Below, piece after piece: positions 5,298 through 11,610 of a stretch of DNA of 11,610 bases. Each line of letters starts with the position of its first letter. Position 1 is the stretch's first letter. Source of the DNA: an uncultured Blautia sp. Lineage in GTDB: Bacteria; Bacillota; Clostridia; Lachnospirales; Lachnospiraceae. Location of the stretch: assembly GCA_902476765.1 (NCBI GenBank), contig CABSEJ010000108.1:1-11610 (forward strand), given 5' to 3'. A program made the position numbers and the translations under genes. Under the pieces are notes generated by a model. That model was given only the letters and a program-made list of their open reading frames with translations, searched no databases and was not told where the DNA came from.

Positions 5298-6588
5298 TGT
5301 ATTTCCCCCTGTTGGTTACTTCCTTCAGTGCCTCTCCTAAAAAGGACAGAGAACCGAAAATAATCACTGCATCTTCTTCTCCTGCGTTTTTCAGGCTTTT
5401 TTCCACAGCATCTCCTATGCTGTCTGCTGCCTCTACGGAAGGATTTACCTGTTTCACTGCCTCCATCAGCTCTTTGGCCGGCAGAGCCCTGGGATTTCCC
5501 GGAGTCTGTATGGTAATAATATGCTCTGCCAAAGGCGCCGTAAGGGCGATAACCTGCCTATAGTCCTTATCCCGGAATACACCGAAAATATAATGCAGCT
5601 TCTTTCCGGGGAAATATAATTCCAGAGAATGGCGCAGCTCCCTGGCTGCCGCCGGGTTATGGGCTCCATCTAAAACAATGGCGGGCTTCTGGCTGATTAG
5701 AGTAAAACGGCCTTTCCACTGGGCCTTGGCCATACCTTCCCGCACCTGCTGCTCTGTGATTTCCCAGCCTTCTCTTTTCAAGGCATCTATAGCCTCCAGA
5801 GCCAGACAGGCATTGAAAATCTGAAAACTTCCCGCAAGAGAAATCTCCATATTTTCCCATTGCTTATAGGAAAAGCTCTGCTTCCCGCAGCCATATCTGA
5901 CCTCACTGATTTTTTCCGGCTCTGTTACATACAGCTTACAACCCTTTTCCTCACAGACGTCTGCCAAAACCTGGGCAGCCTCCGGCTCCTGGGCTGCTGA
6001 AACCACCGATGTGCCTGGTTTTATGATTCCCGCCTTTTGAAGGGCTATTTTTTCCAGAGTGTCTCCCAGCACGTCCATATGGTCCATGCTGATGGACGCA
6101 ATCACCTCCAGAACCGGTGTCTGAATCACATTTGTTGCATCCAAAGCTCCTCCAAGTCCGGTTTCCAGTACCACAATGTCACAGCCCTTTTCTTTAAAGT
6201 AAAGAAAACCCAGGGCTGTCTCCACCTCAAACACGGTAGGGCTTCCCTTATGCTCTGCCTCCATACCCCTTATGGCCTCTGCAATGGCTGTCACATGGCG
6301 GGCCAGGGCTTCTTTTTCAATCCTTTCTCCGTCCACCTGGATACGCTCCCGGTAGGAAAAAAGAGTGGGGGAAATATAACGTCCCGTACGGTAGCCGGCC
6401 TCGGACAAAACCGTGGAAAGGTAGGCCAGCACAGAACCTTTCCCGTTCGTTCCGGAAATATGAAGGAACCTTAACTCATCCTGGGGATTGCCCAGCCGTC
6501 TCAACAGCTCCTTCATACTTTCCAAGCCAAGTACACTTCCGTATTTGGACAACTCCTCCAAATATACTCTTGCTTCTCTGTAGTCCAT
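5290..6588 (-). CDS. folC: Bifunctional dihydrofolate synthase / folylpolyglutamate synthase
   Basis: FolC joins glutamate to dihydropteroate and adds further glutamates to reduced folates, using ATP; the enzyme is cytoplasmic and belongs to the Mur ligase family. The 432 residues match the family. The P-loop HISGTNGKGS is at 43-52, followed by RYISPTLFSYRERIQVDG, VLETGLGGALDATNVI, ISMDHMDVLGDTLEKIALQKAGIIKPG (the lysine of KAG is normally carbamylated) and LDGAHNPAAA in the C-terminal domain. The motif usually written SPHL reads SPTL here, a modest change. AGGAG lies 5 nt before the ATG. It is the first gene of the folate operon and is driven by the promoter at 6638-6666. Placing folC first and the GTP-using step second is unlike the order of the pathway. 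Confidence 0.97.
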   Translation of the reverse strand: MDYREARVYLEELSKYGSVLGLESMKELLRRLGNPQDELRFLHISGTNGKGSVLAYLSTVLSEAGYRTGRYISPTLFSYRERIQVDGERIEKEALARHVTAIAEAIRGMEAEHKGSPTVFEVETALGFLYFKEKGCDIVVLETGLGGALDATNVIQTPVLEVIASISMDHMDVLGDTLEKIALQKAGIIKPGTSVVSAAQEPEAAQVLADVCEEKGCKLYVTEPEKISEVRYGCGKQSFSYKQWENMEISLAGSFQIFNACLALEAIDALKREGWEITEQQVREGMAKAQWKGRFTLISQKPAIVLDGAHNPAAARELRHSLELYFPGKKLHYIFGVFRDKDYRQVIALTAPLAEHIITIQTPGNPRALPAKELMEAVKQVNPSVEAADSIGDAVEKSLKNAGEEDAVIIFGSLSFLGEALKEVTNRGKYNG

Positions 6589-6637
6589 ATTTACTCCTAT
6601 CTGAGACCATTCTCTGCCTCTTCATAATACGGGTATC

Positions 6638-6666
6638 ATTATAGACCTTTTCCGGAAGTATCACAA
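6638..6666 (-). promoter_or_regulatory. Promoter of the folate operon
   Basis: Minus-strand -35 TTGTGA (6666-6661), 17-nt spacer, perfect -10 TATAAT (6643-6638). The predicted start near 6631 leaves a short leader of about 43 nt before folC, too short for a tetrahydrofolate riboswitch. The -35 box is only 8 nt beyond the stop codon of the ABC permease, with no terminator between, so read-through from the transporter genes is also possible. Confidence 0.85.
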
Positions 6667-6674
6667 CATTTTTT

Positions 6675-8681
6675 CTACAAACTTCTCTTTAATTCCAAAT
6701 AAGTCATGGCAAAGTATATTCCATAGACTAGGAGGAACAAAAGTAAGGAAATTCCAAAGTACGACCAAACCGGGTCTGTAACCCCGGAATAGAGACTGAA
6801 ATTCATGCTGACATAGCCGGAGAGAATGCCTCCGAATACTAATGCCGCCCCAAAAGGACAGAGATAATAAAAAACAAGCTGCCGCAAAAGGAGTCCGTCT
6901 GTCTCCTCCTTTCTCATACCCAGTTTTCTCAGGATAGAGAAATTGCGCCGGTATTTTTCCGTGTCACAAAGCTGCTGCACTCCCAGAACAGTCATAGCCA
7001 CGCAGAGAAATACAAGTCCTATGTAGAACAGGGGAAACATAAAAATAGACAGCATAAACCGCATTTCATAGGTGTCTATGGATTTCACGAAAACAAAGCT
7101 ATTGGAAACTACCATGGTGTCGCTTCCCAGGCCCCGGCTATCCTTCTCTTCCCAGGCCTCCCAGTCATCATACATTTTCTCCCCAGTGGAAACGTTATTG
7201 ATTTTCAGAAGAGCCGTTCTCAGCTTCTCACCCTCCTCCTGAGTCAAATCATGTTTTGTCACTGCCATATACAAAGAGTAATAAGGCTTCATGAAATCCG
7301 CTGCTTCATCCGGTATTACCAGTAGAAAATCTGCACCGTTATGGCCGCTTTGCTCAAAAGCCTCTGTATAGATTCCTTTGCATGTATACTCTGTATTTCC
7401 AATGACCAGATTTTTCTTTCCAAGAAGCTCTGCCACAGACTTCAGCCTGGCCTTTATCTGCACCAGATATTCCCCTGTCCCCAGCGAAACCGGCTCATAC
7501 CCCAGCATGGAACGGAGCTGGTTATAATCGCTTTCTCTTATATAGGTATCCCAGGCAAAATAATTATCCGGGGCTATATGTTCATCCAGATAAGCACTCC
7601 AGCATTTAGTATGGTTTTCATATATCTGGTACGCCAGCTCCTGTTCAAAGATTTCTTCCGCCTTTATCCTTTCTCTTTCCCGGTCAAAGTTATATTCCGG
7701 GTCGGGATTATAACAGGCCACATCAAACGGCCATTTTTCCTCTCCCTGGGTCTCCTGGAAGCGGCTGAGCATAAAAGCACAGCAACAACCTACCAGGGCC
7801 GCTGTAAACAAAATCATCAGGGTACTCATAGTAAATCCCATGGTGCGTATCTTCCCGGCCAACTGCCGAAACACAAAGAGGTTTCCCCGGCGCCATAGGC
7901 TTTCCGGTCCTTTTCTGATGTAGGATACCAAAAAAGCAGACAGCCCGAAAAACAGCACATAAGCAGACACTATAAGCCCTAAAATCCATAGCAGTACAGT
8001 ATTATAATGAATACCGCCCCGGTACATCTGTACACTAAAGAAAATAAGGTATCCCAAAGCAGCCAGAAACAGCCATTTAGGCCAGGTCCTATTCCCTGCT
8101 CCCTGCCTTTCATTTCCTCTTTCCTGCTCCAGTATTTCCCGGATATTTCGTTTTTTCAGCCTGCGGTTATTCCGAAGCAGTGCCAGCACATATGCTCCTC
8201 CGTAAACGGCTGCTGTTAAAAACAGGGTTTTGAGATTAAATTCCGGCCGGATTTTATAAGACGCCTCCAGCACTCCGTAAACTGCTGCCGTTAAAACCTG
8301 TTGGAGAAAAATTCCGGGAATAAGGCCCGCCAGAAAAGCCAGGGCTCCCAATACCATATTTTCCTTTAAAAACAGCCGGGAAATTTGTTTTTTATGGAAT
8401 CCCAGAAGCATATACAGAGCAAATTCCCGGCTGCGCCTCTTAGCCATAAAATTTACCATGTAATGAATCAGCCACAGCACAATAAATACAATAAACACAC
8501 TGGCCAGGGCTATCATAACCCCAAACATTCCTCCGTCCGCTGCCAGGGTCAATATGGCCTTGGAATAAATCATAGAGTGAAACGAAAACATCAATGCTGT
8601 AATCAATATCATAGTGAAAAAATACAAAAAATACTCCCGGAAGGAACGTCTGGCGTTTCGCAGGGCTAATTTATTCAGCAT
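6675..8681 (-). CDS. BceB-like ABC transporter permease (FtsX family)
   Basis: A 668-residue permease with the ten-helix plan of the BceB family: TM1 about 17-38, a block of three at 52-77, 106-135 and 150-170, then 202-220, 227-255 and 282-305. A large extracellular domain follows at about 306-540, then TMs at 541-568, 600-625 and 638-660. The extracellular domain between TM7 and TM8 is the hallmark of transporters that recognise bacitracin- or lantibiotic-type peptides and signal to the partner kinase. I chose ATG at 8681, with GGGAGGTGAGG in front and an 11-nt overlap with the ATPase gene; the ATG at 8711 would add ten unlikely residues. N-terminal FtsX motifs such as SREFALYMLLGFHKKQI (84-100) fit coupling to the ATPase. 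The peptide ligand cannot be deduced. Confidence 0.93.
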   Translation of the reverse strand: MLNKLALRNARRSFREYFLYFFTMILITALMFSFHSMIYSKAILTLAADGGMFGVMIALASVFIVFIVLWLIHYMVNFMAKRRSREFALYMLLGFHKKQISRLFLKENMVLGALAFLAGLIPGIFLQQVLTAAVYGVLEASYKIRPEFNLKTLFLTAAVYGGAYVLALLRNNRRLKKRNIREILEQERGNERQGAGNRTWPKWLFLAALGYLIFFSVQMYRGGIHYNTVLLWILGLIVSAYVLFFGLSAFLVSYIRKGPESLWRRGNLFVFRQLAGKIRTMGFTMSTLMILFTAALVGCCCAFMLSRFQETQGEEKWPFDVACYNPDPEYNFDRERERIKAEEIFEQELAYQIYENHTKCWSAYLDEHIAPDNYFAWDTYIRESDYNQLRSMLGYEPVSLGTGEYLVQIKARLKSVAELLGKKNLVIGNTEYTCKGIYTEAFEQSGHNGADFLLVIPDEAADFMKPYYSLYMAVTKHDLTQEEGEKLRTALLKINNVSTGEKMYDDWEAWEEKDSRGLGSDTMVVSNSFVFVKSIDTYEMRFMLSIFMFPLFYIGLVFLCVAMTVLGVQQLCDTEKYRRNFSILRKLGMRKEETDGLLLRQLVFYYLCPFGAALVFGGILSGYVSMNFSLYSGVTDPVWSYFGISLLLFLLVYGIYFAMTYLELKRSL

Positions 8682-9462
8682 TTGCCTCACCTCCCGTAAG
8701 AGAAAGCACATCCAGTATCTGATTTAAAAACTCTTTTCTCGTTCTGCGGCCTTTTCTTAGCTCCTGAAAAATTTCTCCGTCCTTTAAAAATAAAATCCGG
8801 CTGCAATAACTGGCCGAGAAGGCATCGTGAGTCACCATAAATACCGTGGCCCCCATTTCCTGGTTCATTTGAGTAAAGGTTTCCAGAAGCACTCTGGAGG
8901 AATGGGAATCCAGGGCTCCGGTAGGCTCATCGGCAAAAATTAGCTGGGGATTATTTATCAAAGCCCTGGCGCAGGCACATCTCTGCCTCTGTCCACCAGA
9001 TACCTGGTAAGGAAATTTGTCCTTTAATTCCTCTATTCCCAGACTCCTCATTATATCTTGGGTGCGTTTTTTTATTTCTCTTCCGCTTTTTTTCGTCAGG
9101 GCCATGGCCAAAGAAATGTTCTCGCCCAAAGTCAGGGTGTCCAGCAGATTAAAATCCTGAAATACAAAACCCAGATTTTCCTTTCTGAAATCTGCTTTTT
9201 CCTCCTCCTTCAAAGCAGTAATATCTTGGCTGCCATAGTAAATATGTCCTGAGCTTACATTATCAACTGTGGCCAGAAGATTCAAAAGGGTAGTTTTTCC
9301 AGAACCGCTGGCGCCCATGATTCCCATAAATTCTCCCCGGTTCACCGCAAAAGAAATCCGGTTCACTGCTTTTGTCAGATTCTCCTTTGTACCATAATAT
9401 TTCTCAATATCCTCCACCAAAACCAATTCTTTTTTTCCTGCATCCTGTAAATCCTGCTTCAT
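8671..9462 (-). CDS. BceA-like ABC transporter ATP-binding protein
   Basis: The ATPase subunit (263 aa) of the peptide-detoxification transporter, expected to bind the inner face of the membrane with the permease encoded next to it. Visible motifs are Walker A GASGSGKTT (50-58), Q-loop FQDFNLL (Gln102), signature VSGGQRQRCACARAL (154-168), Walker B LIFADEPTGALD (174-185) and H-loop MVTHD (His211). It belongs to the MacB/LolD-like group that pairs with FtsX-type permeases. The ATG lies behind GGAAAGGA. Its stop codon lies inside the start of the permease gene, giving translational coupling. A 228-nt gap with its own regulatory elements separates it from the kinase gene, as expected if the transporter has an inducible promoter separate from that of the regulators. 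Confidence 0.96.
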   Translation of the reverse strand: MKQDLQDAGKKELVLVEDIEKYYGTKENLTKAVNRISFAVNRGEFMGIMGASGSGKTTLLNLLATVDNVSSGHIYYGSQDITALKEEEKADFRKENLGFVFQDFNLLDTLTLGENISLAMALTKKSGREIKKRTQDIMRSLGIEELKDKFPYQVSGGQRQRCACARALINNPQLIFADEPTGALDSHSSRVLLETFTQMNQEMGATVFMVTHDAFSASYCSRILFLKDGEIFQELRKGRRTRKEFLNQILDVLSLTGGEANAE

Positions 9463-9620
9463 ATTCTGTCCTTTCCGCCCCTGTCCTGCCAGGCAGTTTT
9501 TACCGCCGAATAAGCTTTTGCCCCATCCATGCAGACTGCTCTAAGAAGGGCCGTTATGCTGACAGGTTTATCATCCGGCTAATTGACATGCCGGTACACT
9601 AAGGGCTATTTTTACGGTAA

Positions 9621-9629
9621 AGTATAGCA
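9621..9629 (-). promoter_or_regulatory. Possible extended -10 promoter of the transporter genes
   Basis: On the minus strand TGCTATACT is an extended -10 (TGn plus TATACT); no good -35 lies 17 nt upstream, as is common for activator-dependent promoters. The start would be near 9614, giving a leader of about 150 nt. It overlaps the base of the inverted repeat at 9626-9659, so that repeat could be the binding site for the neighbouring response regulator. The rest of the 9463-9620 gap holds a small CCGGC/GCCGG hairpin (9575-9594), two TGACA direct repeats on the plus strand (9560 and 9584), and no gene. Confidence 0.35.
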
Positions 9630-9659
9630 GGATTACTCCCTTCTTAGGAGAATCCTGCT
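9626..9659 (-). terminator. Hairpin after the kinase gene (weak terminator or operator)
   Basis: Arms 9626-9634/9636-9639 and 9647-9650/9651-9659 form a 13-bp stem with one bulged base and a 7-nt loop, 31 nt past the kinase stop codon. On the minus strand the tail is only ATACTTTACC, so termination would be weak or partial. Because the stem overlaps a possible extended -10 box for the transporter genes, it may instead act as DNA, as an operator. Both readings fit the sequence. Confidence 0.5.
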
Positions 9660-9690
9660 TATATAAAATCTTACAGATTTGAAAGCTTAC

Positions 9691-10719
9691 TCAATTTTTT
9701 CTTGCAAAAAAACTGCTGTCGTCAGGAAAATACAGGAGAATCTCCGTATACTCTCCTTCCCGTGATTCTGCCTCTATGGAAATCCCCAGCTTCCTGCACA
9801 GCTTTTTACAGAGATACAAGCCCATTCCCGTGGAATACTGCCTTCTCCTGCCGTTGCTTCCCGTAAAGCCCTTCTCAAAAATCCGGTCTATCTCCTGGTC
9901 TGGTATTCCCATTCCCTTATCCCGGATTTTCAAACAGGTTTGAGTACCCATTCTCTGGGCATGAATTTGGATTTTTCCCGGTCCATACTCTTCCTTTTTA
10001 TACTTTACGGCATTGAAAAAGACCTGGCCCAGTAAAAATATAAGCCATTTATCATCACAGTAAACCTGCATTCTGTCAGGAATTTCTATTTGCAGCTCCA
10101 TCTGATTTCTCTGAAGACAAACACGGTTCCTATCAATAGCCTGATATACGGTTTCCCTAAGATTTATGGGACGAATCATATAATCCTGGTATACCTGGTC
10201 TGACCTGGCGTAAAACAGAGCTCGCTCCACATCCTGGTACAAAATTTCAGTTTCCTCCTGGATTCTTCTGGTTTCCGGGGTTTTATGATTATGGCAGATA
10301 AGCTGTATGGCCGTAATCGGCAGTTTTACTTCATGAATCCAATTTTCCATAAATTCCCGGTATTCCTTTTGCTCCCGTTCCAAATGGTGTACTTCATCTA
10401 CAGCAGATTTATTGGACACTCTCAGGATTTCCCGGTACAATCCATCCTCAAGCCGCCAGGAATCAGGCATAAGCTGAGCCATGAGATAAGGTTTATCTAA
10501 TCCTTCCAAAGTGGCGGCAATTTTATCAAAATAATTTTTTCTTGCCCGGTAATCTCTCAAAAAATATATGGCCAGAACAACAGCCCAGGCTATGTAAAAA
10601 AGAAGCAGCACGGCGAGTTCCACCCCTGCGGCATAAAAATAAAGAAAAGAAAAAATAGCACAAAAGGCCTGAAACAAAAGTATCTGCATTTTGTCTTTCC
10701 CATAGCTTTTCCATGTCAT
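9691..10719 (-). CDS. BceS-like intramembrane-sensing histidine kinase
   Basis: A 342-residue sensor kinase. Two hydrophobic helices (about 13-31 and 35-54) are separated by only a few residues, so there is almost no extracellular sensing domain. This is typical of kinases that are told of the peptide by their ABC transporter. A helical stretch HHLEREQKEYREFMENW leads into the H-box with phospho-accepting His129 (WIHEVKLPITAI). The catalytic domain has the N-box FFNAVKY, G1 DKGMGIP, F-box RIFEKGFTG and G2 STGMGLYL. The length fits the BceS group. The ATG overlaps the regulator stop as ATGA, so the pair is translationally coupled. The transporter genes downstream are its likely signalling partner and target. 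Confidence 0.95.
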   Translation of the reverse strand: MTWKSYGKDKMQILLFQAFCAIFSFLYFYAAGVELAVLLLFYIAWAVVLAIYFLRDYRARKNYFDKIAATLEGLDKPYLMAQLMPDSWRLEDGLYREILRVSNKSAVDEVHHLEREQKEYREFMENWIHEVKLPITAIQLICHNHKTPETRRIQEETEILYQDVERALFYARSDQVYQDYMIRPINLRETVYQAIDRNRVCLQRNQMELQIEIPDRMQVYCDDKWLIFLLGQVFFNAVKYKKEEYGPGKIQIHAQRMGTQTCLKIRDKGMGIPDQEIDRIFEKGFTGSNGRRRQYSTGMGLYLCKKLCRKLGISIEAESREGEYTEILLYFPDDSSFFARKN

Positions 10720-11384
10720 ATCATATACCCCTGTCCTCTTCTGGTCTGAATCTCCAGTTCTATTTTATTTTCCCTTAGCTTTTCCCGGATTCTGGCCATG
10801 TTTACACTAAGGGTGTTATTATCAATATAAATATGATTATCCCACAAATCGTCCAAAAGCTCCTGCCTGGATACAATGCTGCCCCTGTTCTCCATTAGTT
10901 TCCACAACATCCGCAGCTCCGTACCAGTAAGAGAAACGAAATGTGCCCCGTTGGATATGGTACTATTTAAAAGATTCAGAGTTACATTCCCTGCCTTTTG
11001 ACAGCTGCTCTCCCGCCTAAGCCCCTGACTACGCTTCAGCACAGCCCCTATTCTAGCCAGTAAGACCGGAGGCAGATAAGGCTTGGTAATATAATCGTCC
11101 CCACCCGTCAAAAGGCCGGAAAGCTCATCCATGGGATTGTCTCTTCCTGTAAGGAAAATAACGGGAATTTGGGAGTCCAGCCGTATTTCCCGGCAAAGCC
11201 TCAGGCCATCAGTTCCTGGCAGTTCAATGTCCATCAGCACCAAATCCGGCTGCAGTTTTTTTATCTCCTCCCGAATTTGTTCAAAGGTTTCCGGAGCAGT
11301 TACCTGGTATAAGGCATTCTGTAAAAGCATTGCTAATTCCCTTCGCTCTCCTGGATGGTCTTCCACAACATAGATGTGATACAT
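10716..11384 (-). CDS. OmpR/PhoB-type response regulator (BceR-like)
   Basis: A 222-residue regulator. The receiver domain (1 to about 115) has the acidic pair Glu8-Asp9, phospho-acceptor Asp52 in LVLMDIELPG, Thr79 and Lys101 in YITKPY. The C-terminal winged-helix DNA-binding domain (about 125-222) shows LTGTELRMLWKLMENRGSIVSRQELLDDLWD, then NTLSVNMARIREKL and the final RRGQGYMI. On phosphorylation by the adjacent kinase it should activate the downstream transporter genes. AAGGAG lies 8 nt before the ATG at 11384. It is the first gene of the module and lies behind a terminator-like hairpin, with a promoter candidate further upstream. Confidence 0.96.
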   Translation of the reverse strand: MYHIYVVEDHPGERRELAMLLQNALYQVTAPETFEQIREEIKKLQPDLVLMDIELPGTDGLRLCREIRLDSQIPVIFLTGRDNPMDELSGLLTGGDDYITKPYLPPVLLARIGAVLKRSQGLRRESSCQKAGNVTLNLLNSTISNGAHFVSLTGTELRMLWKLMENRGSIVSRQELLDDLWDNHIYIDNNTLSVNMARIREKLRENKIELEIQTRRGQGYMI

Positions 11385-11468
11385 TGACCCGTCTCCTTTC
11401 TTCTGTTTCTCTCATGCTCCGGTCTTCTGCGCTGTATCCGGCAAGGCAGAAAATTCCGGTTACGGAAA

Positions 11469-11515
11469 AGACTGCCGTCCCTGATATTACTCTGCACTAT
11501 CAAGGACAACAGTCT
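11469..11515 (-). terminator. 18-bp terminator-like hairpin upstream of the response regulator
   Basis: Arms 11469-11486 and 11498-11515 pair along all 18 positions in the minus-strand RNA (15 Watson-Crick and 3 G-U) around an 11-nt loop. An A-rich stretch lies on the 5' side and a short T run (TCTTTT) on the 3' side. On the plus strand the same three positions are C-A mismatches, so the fold looks kept for minus-strand RNA. It either ends an upstream gene outside the window or attenuates the regulator transcript. The rest of the 11385-11610 gap is AT-rich at its upstream end, with no gene seen. Confidence 0.65.
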
Positions 11516-11568
11516 CTCTTTTGTTTATTTAATCTTATATTAAAATATATCTATGTATTATCAGGCAC

Positions 11569-11597
11569 ACTATAACAAACTATTTTTTCGCTTTTAA
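11569..11597 (-). promoter_or_regulatory. Candidate promoter of the regulator operon
   Basis: On the minus strand, -35-like TTAAAA (11597-11592), 17-nt spacer, and TGTTATAGT (11577-11569), an extended -10 with TATAGT. Predicted start near 11562. If real, the hairpin at 11469-11515 lies within the leader of the regulator mRNA. The -35 is poor, so confidence is modest. Confidence 0.4.
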
Positions 11598-11610
11598 GGC
11601 ATAATAAAAG

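Noticed and set aside
4515..5363. Long plus-strand open frame of 282 codons
   Set aside because: Lies opposite folE, whose protein has complete catalytic motifs; the translation is rich in Cys, His and Phe without a family pattern, typical of an antisense shadow frame.
6589..6637. Tetrahydrofolate riboswitch ahead of the folate operon
   Set aside because: The leader after the clear promoter is only about 43 nt and lacks the conserved motifs of that riboswitch.
6476..6664. 62-codon minus-strand frame upstream of and overlapping folC
   Set aside because: Overlaps folC in another frame, covers the folate promoter, and its protein has no recognisable features.
9473..9510. Small palindrome ctgccaggcag followed by TTTTT on the plus strand
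   Set aside because: The stem is only about 4 bp with a 3-nt loop and there is no plus-strand gene to terminate.
9554..9589. 11-codon minus-strand frame (MSISRMINLSA) in the leader of the ABC transporter genes
   Set aside because: No ribosome binding site and no terminator hairpin directly after it, unlike the MATE leader; easily a chance frame.
9583..9612. TTGACA on the plus strand with TATTTT 18 nt downstream, a possible promoter for an RNA antisense to the kinase gene
   Set aside because: The -10 is poor, no plus-strand gene follows, and single -35 matches are frequent.

Overview
The window looks like chromosomal DNA of a Gram-positive, Clostridia-type anaerobe, most likely of the Lachnospiraceae. 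The reasons are strong AGGAGG-type ribosome binding sites, tight gene packing, a fused FolB-FolK protein, and a BceRSAB-type peptide-resistance module. Genus cannot be fixed from the sequence alone. Every gene I can support lies on the minus strand, so transcription runs from high to low coordinates.

Right part (about 11610 to 6675): an OmpR-type response regulator and an intramembrane-sensing histidine kinase overlap by 4 nt. After a 228-nt gap with a 13-bp hairpin come an ABC ATPase and a 10-TM FtsX-like permease with a large extracellular domain. This is a Bce-type module: the transporter both senses and removes cell-envelope-active peptides, and the two-component pair induces the transporter. 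A promoter-like sequence and an 18-bp terminator-like hairpin lie upstream of the response regulator.

Middle part (about 6666 to 1516): a clear promoter (TTGTGA-N17-TATAAT) 8 nt after the permease stop drives a compact folate operon: folC, folE, an HD-domain phosphohydrolase, folP, a folB-folK fusion, a YfcE-type metallophosphoesterase with an extra C-terminal domain, and a YccF membrane protein. Spacings run from an 8-nt overlap to a 13-nt gap. The operon covers GTP to dihydropteroate and then folate glutamylation. It has no Nudix gene for dephosphorylating dihydroneopterin triphosphate, but it carries two other metal-dependent phosphohydrolases that could fill that role.

Left part (about 1520 to 1): a short C-terminal remnant of an S66 (LD-carboxypeptidase) gene directly follows yccF. 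Then comes a MATE multidrug efflux gene whose 3' end lies outside the window. Its roughly 220-nt leader is the most interesting item here. It has a good promoter, a 12-codon reading frame beginning only about 5 nt after the predicted transcription start, and a hairpin plus U-run immediately after that frame's stop codon. This has the layout of a ribosome-mediated transcription attenuator that would switch on efflux when translation is disturbed.

No tRNA, rRNA, CRISPR array, insertion sequence or plus-strand gene was found.
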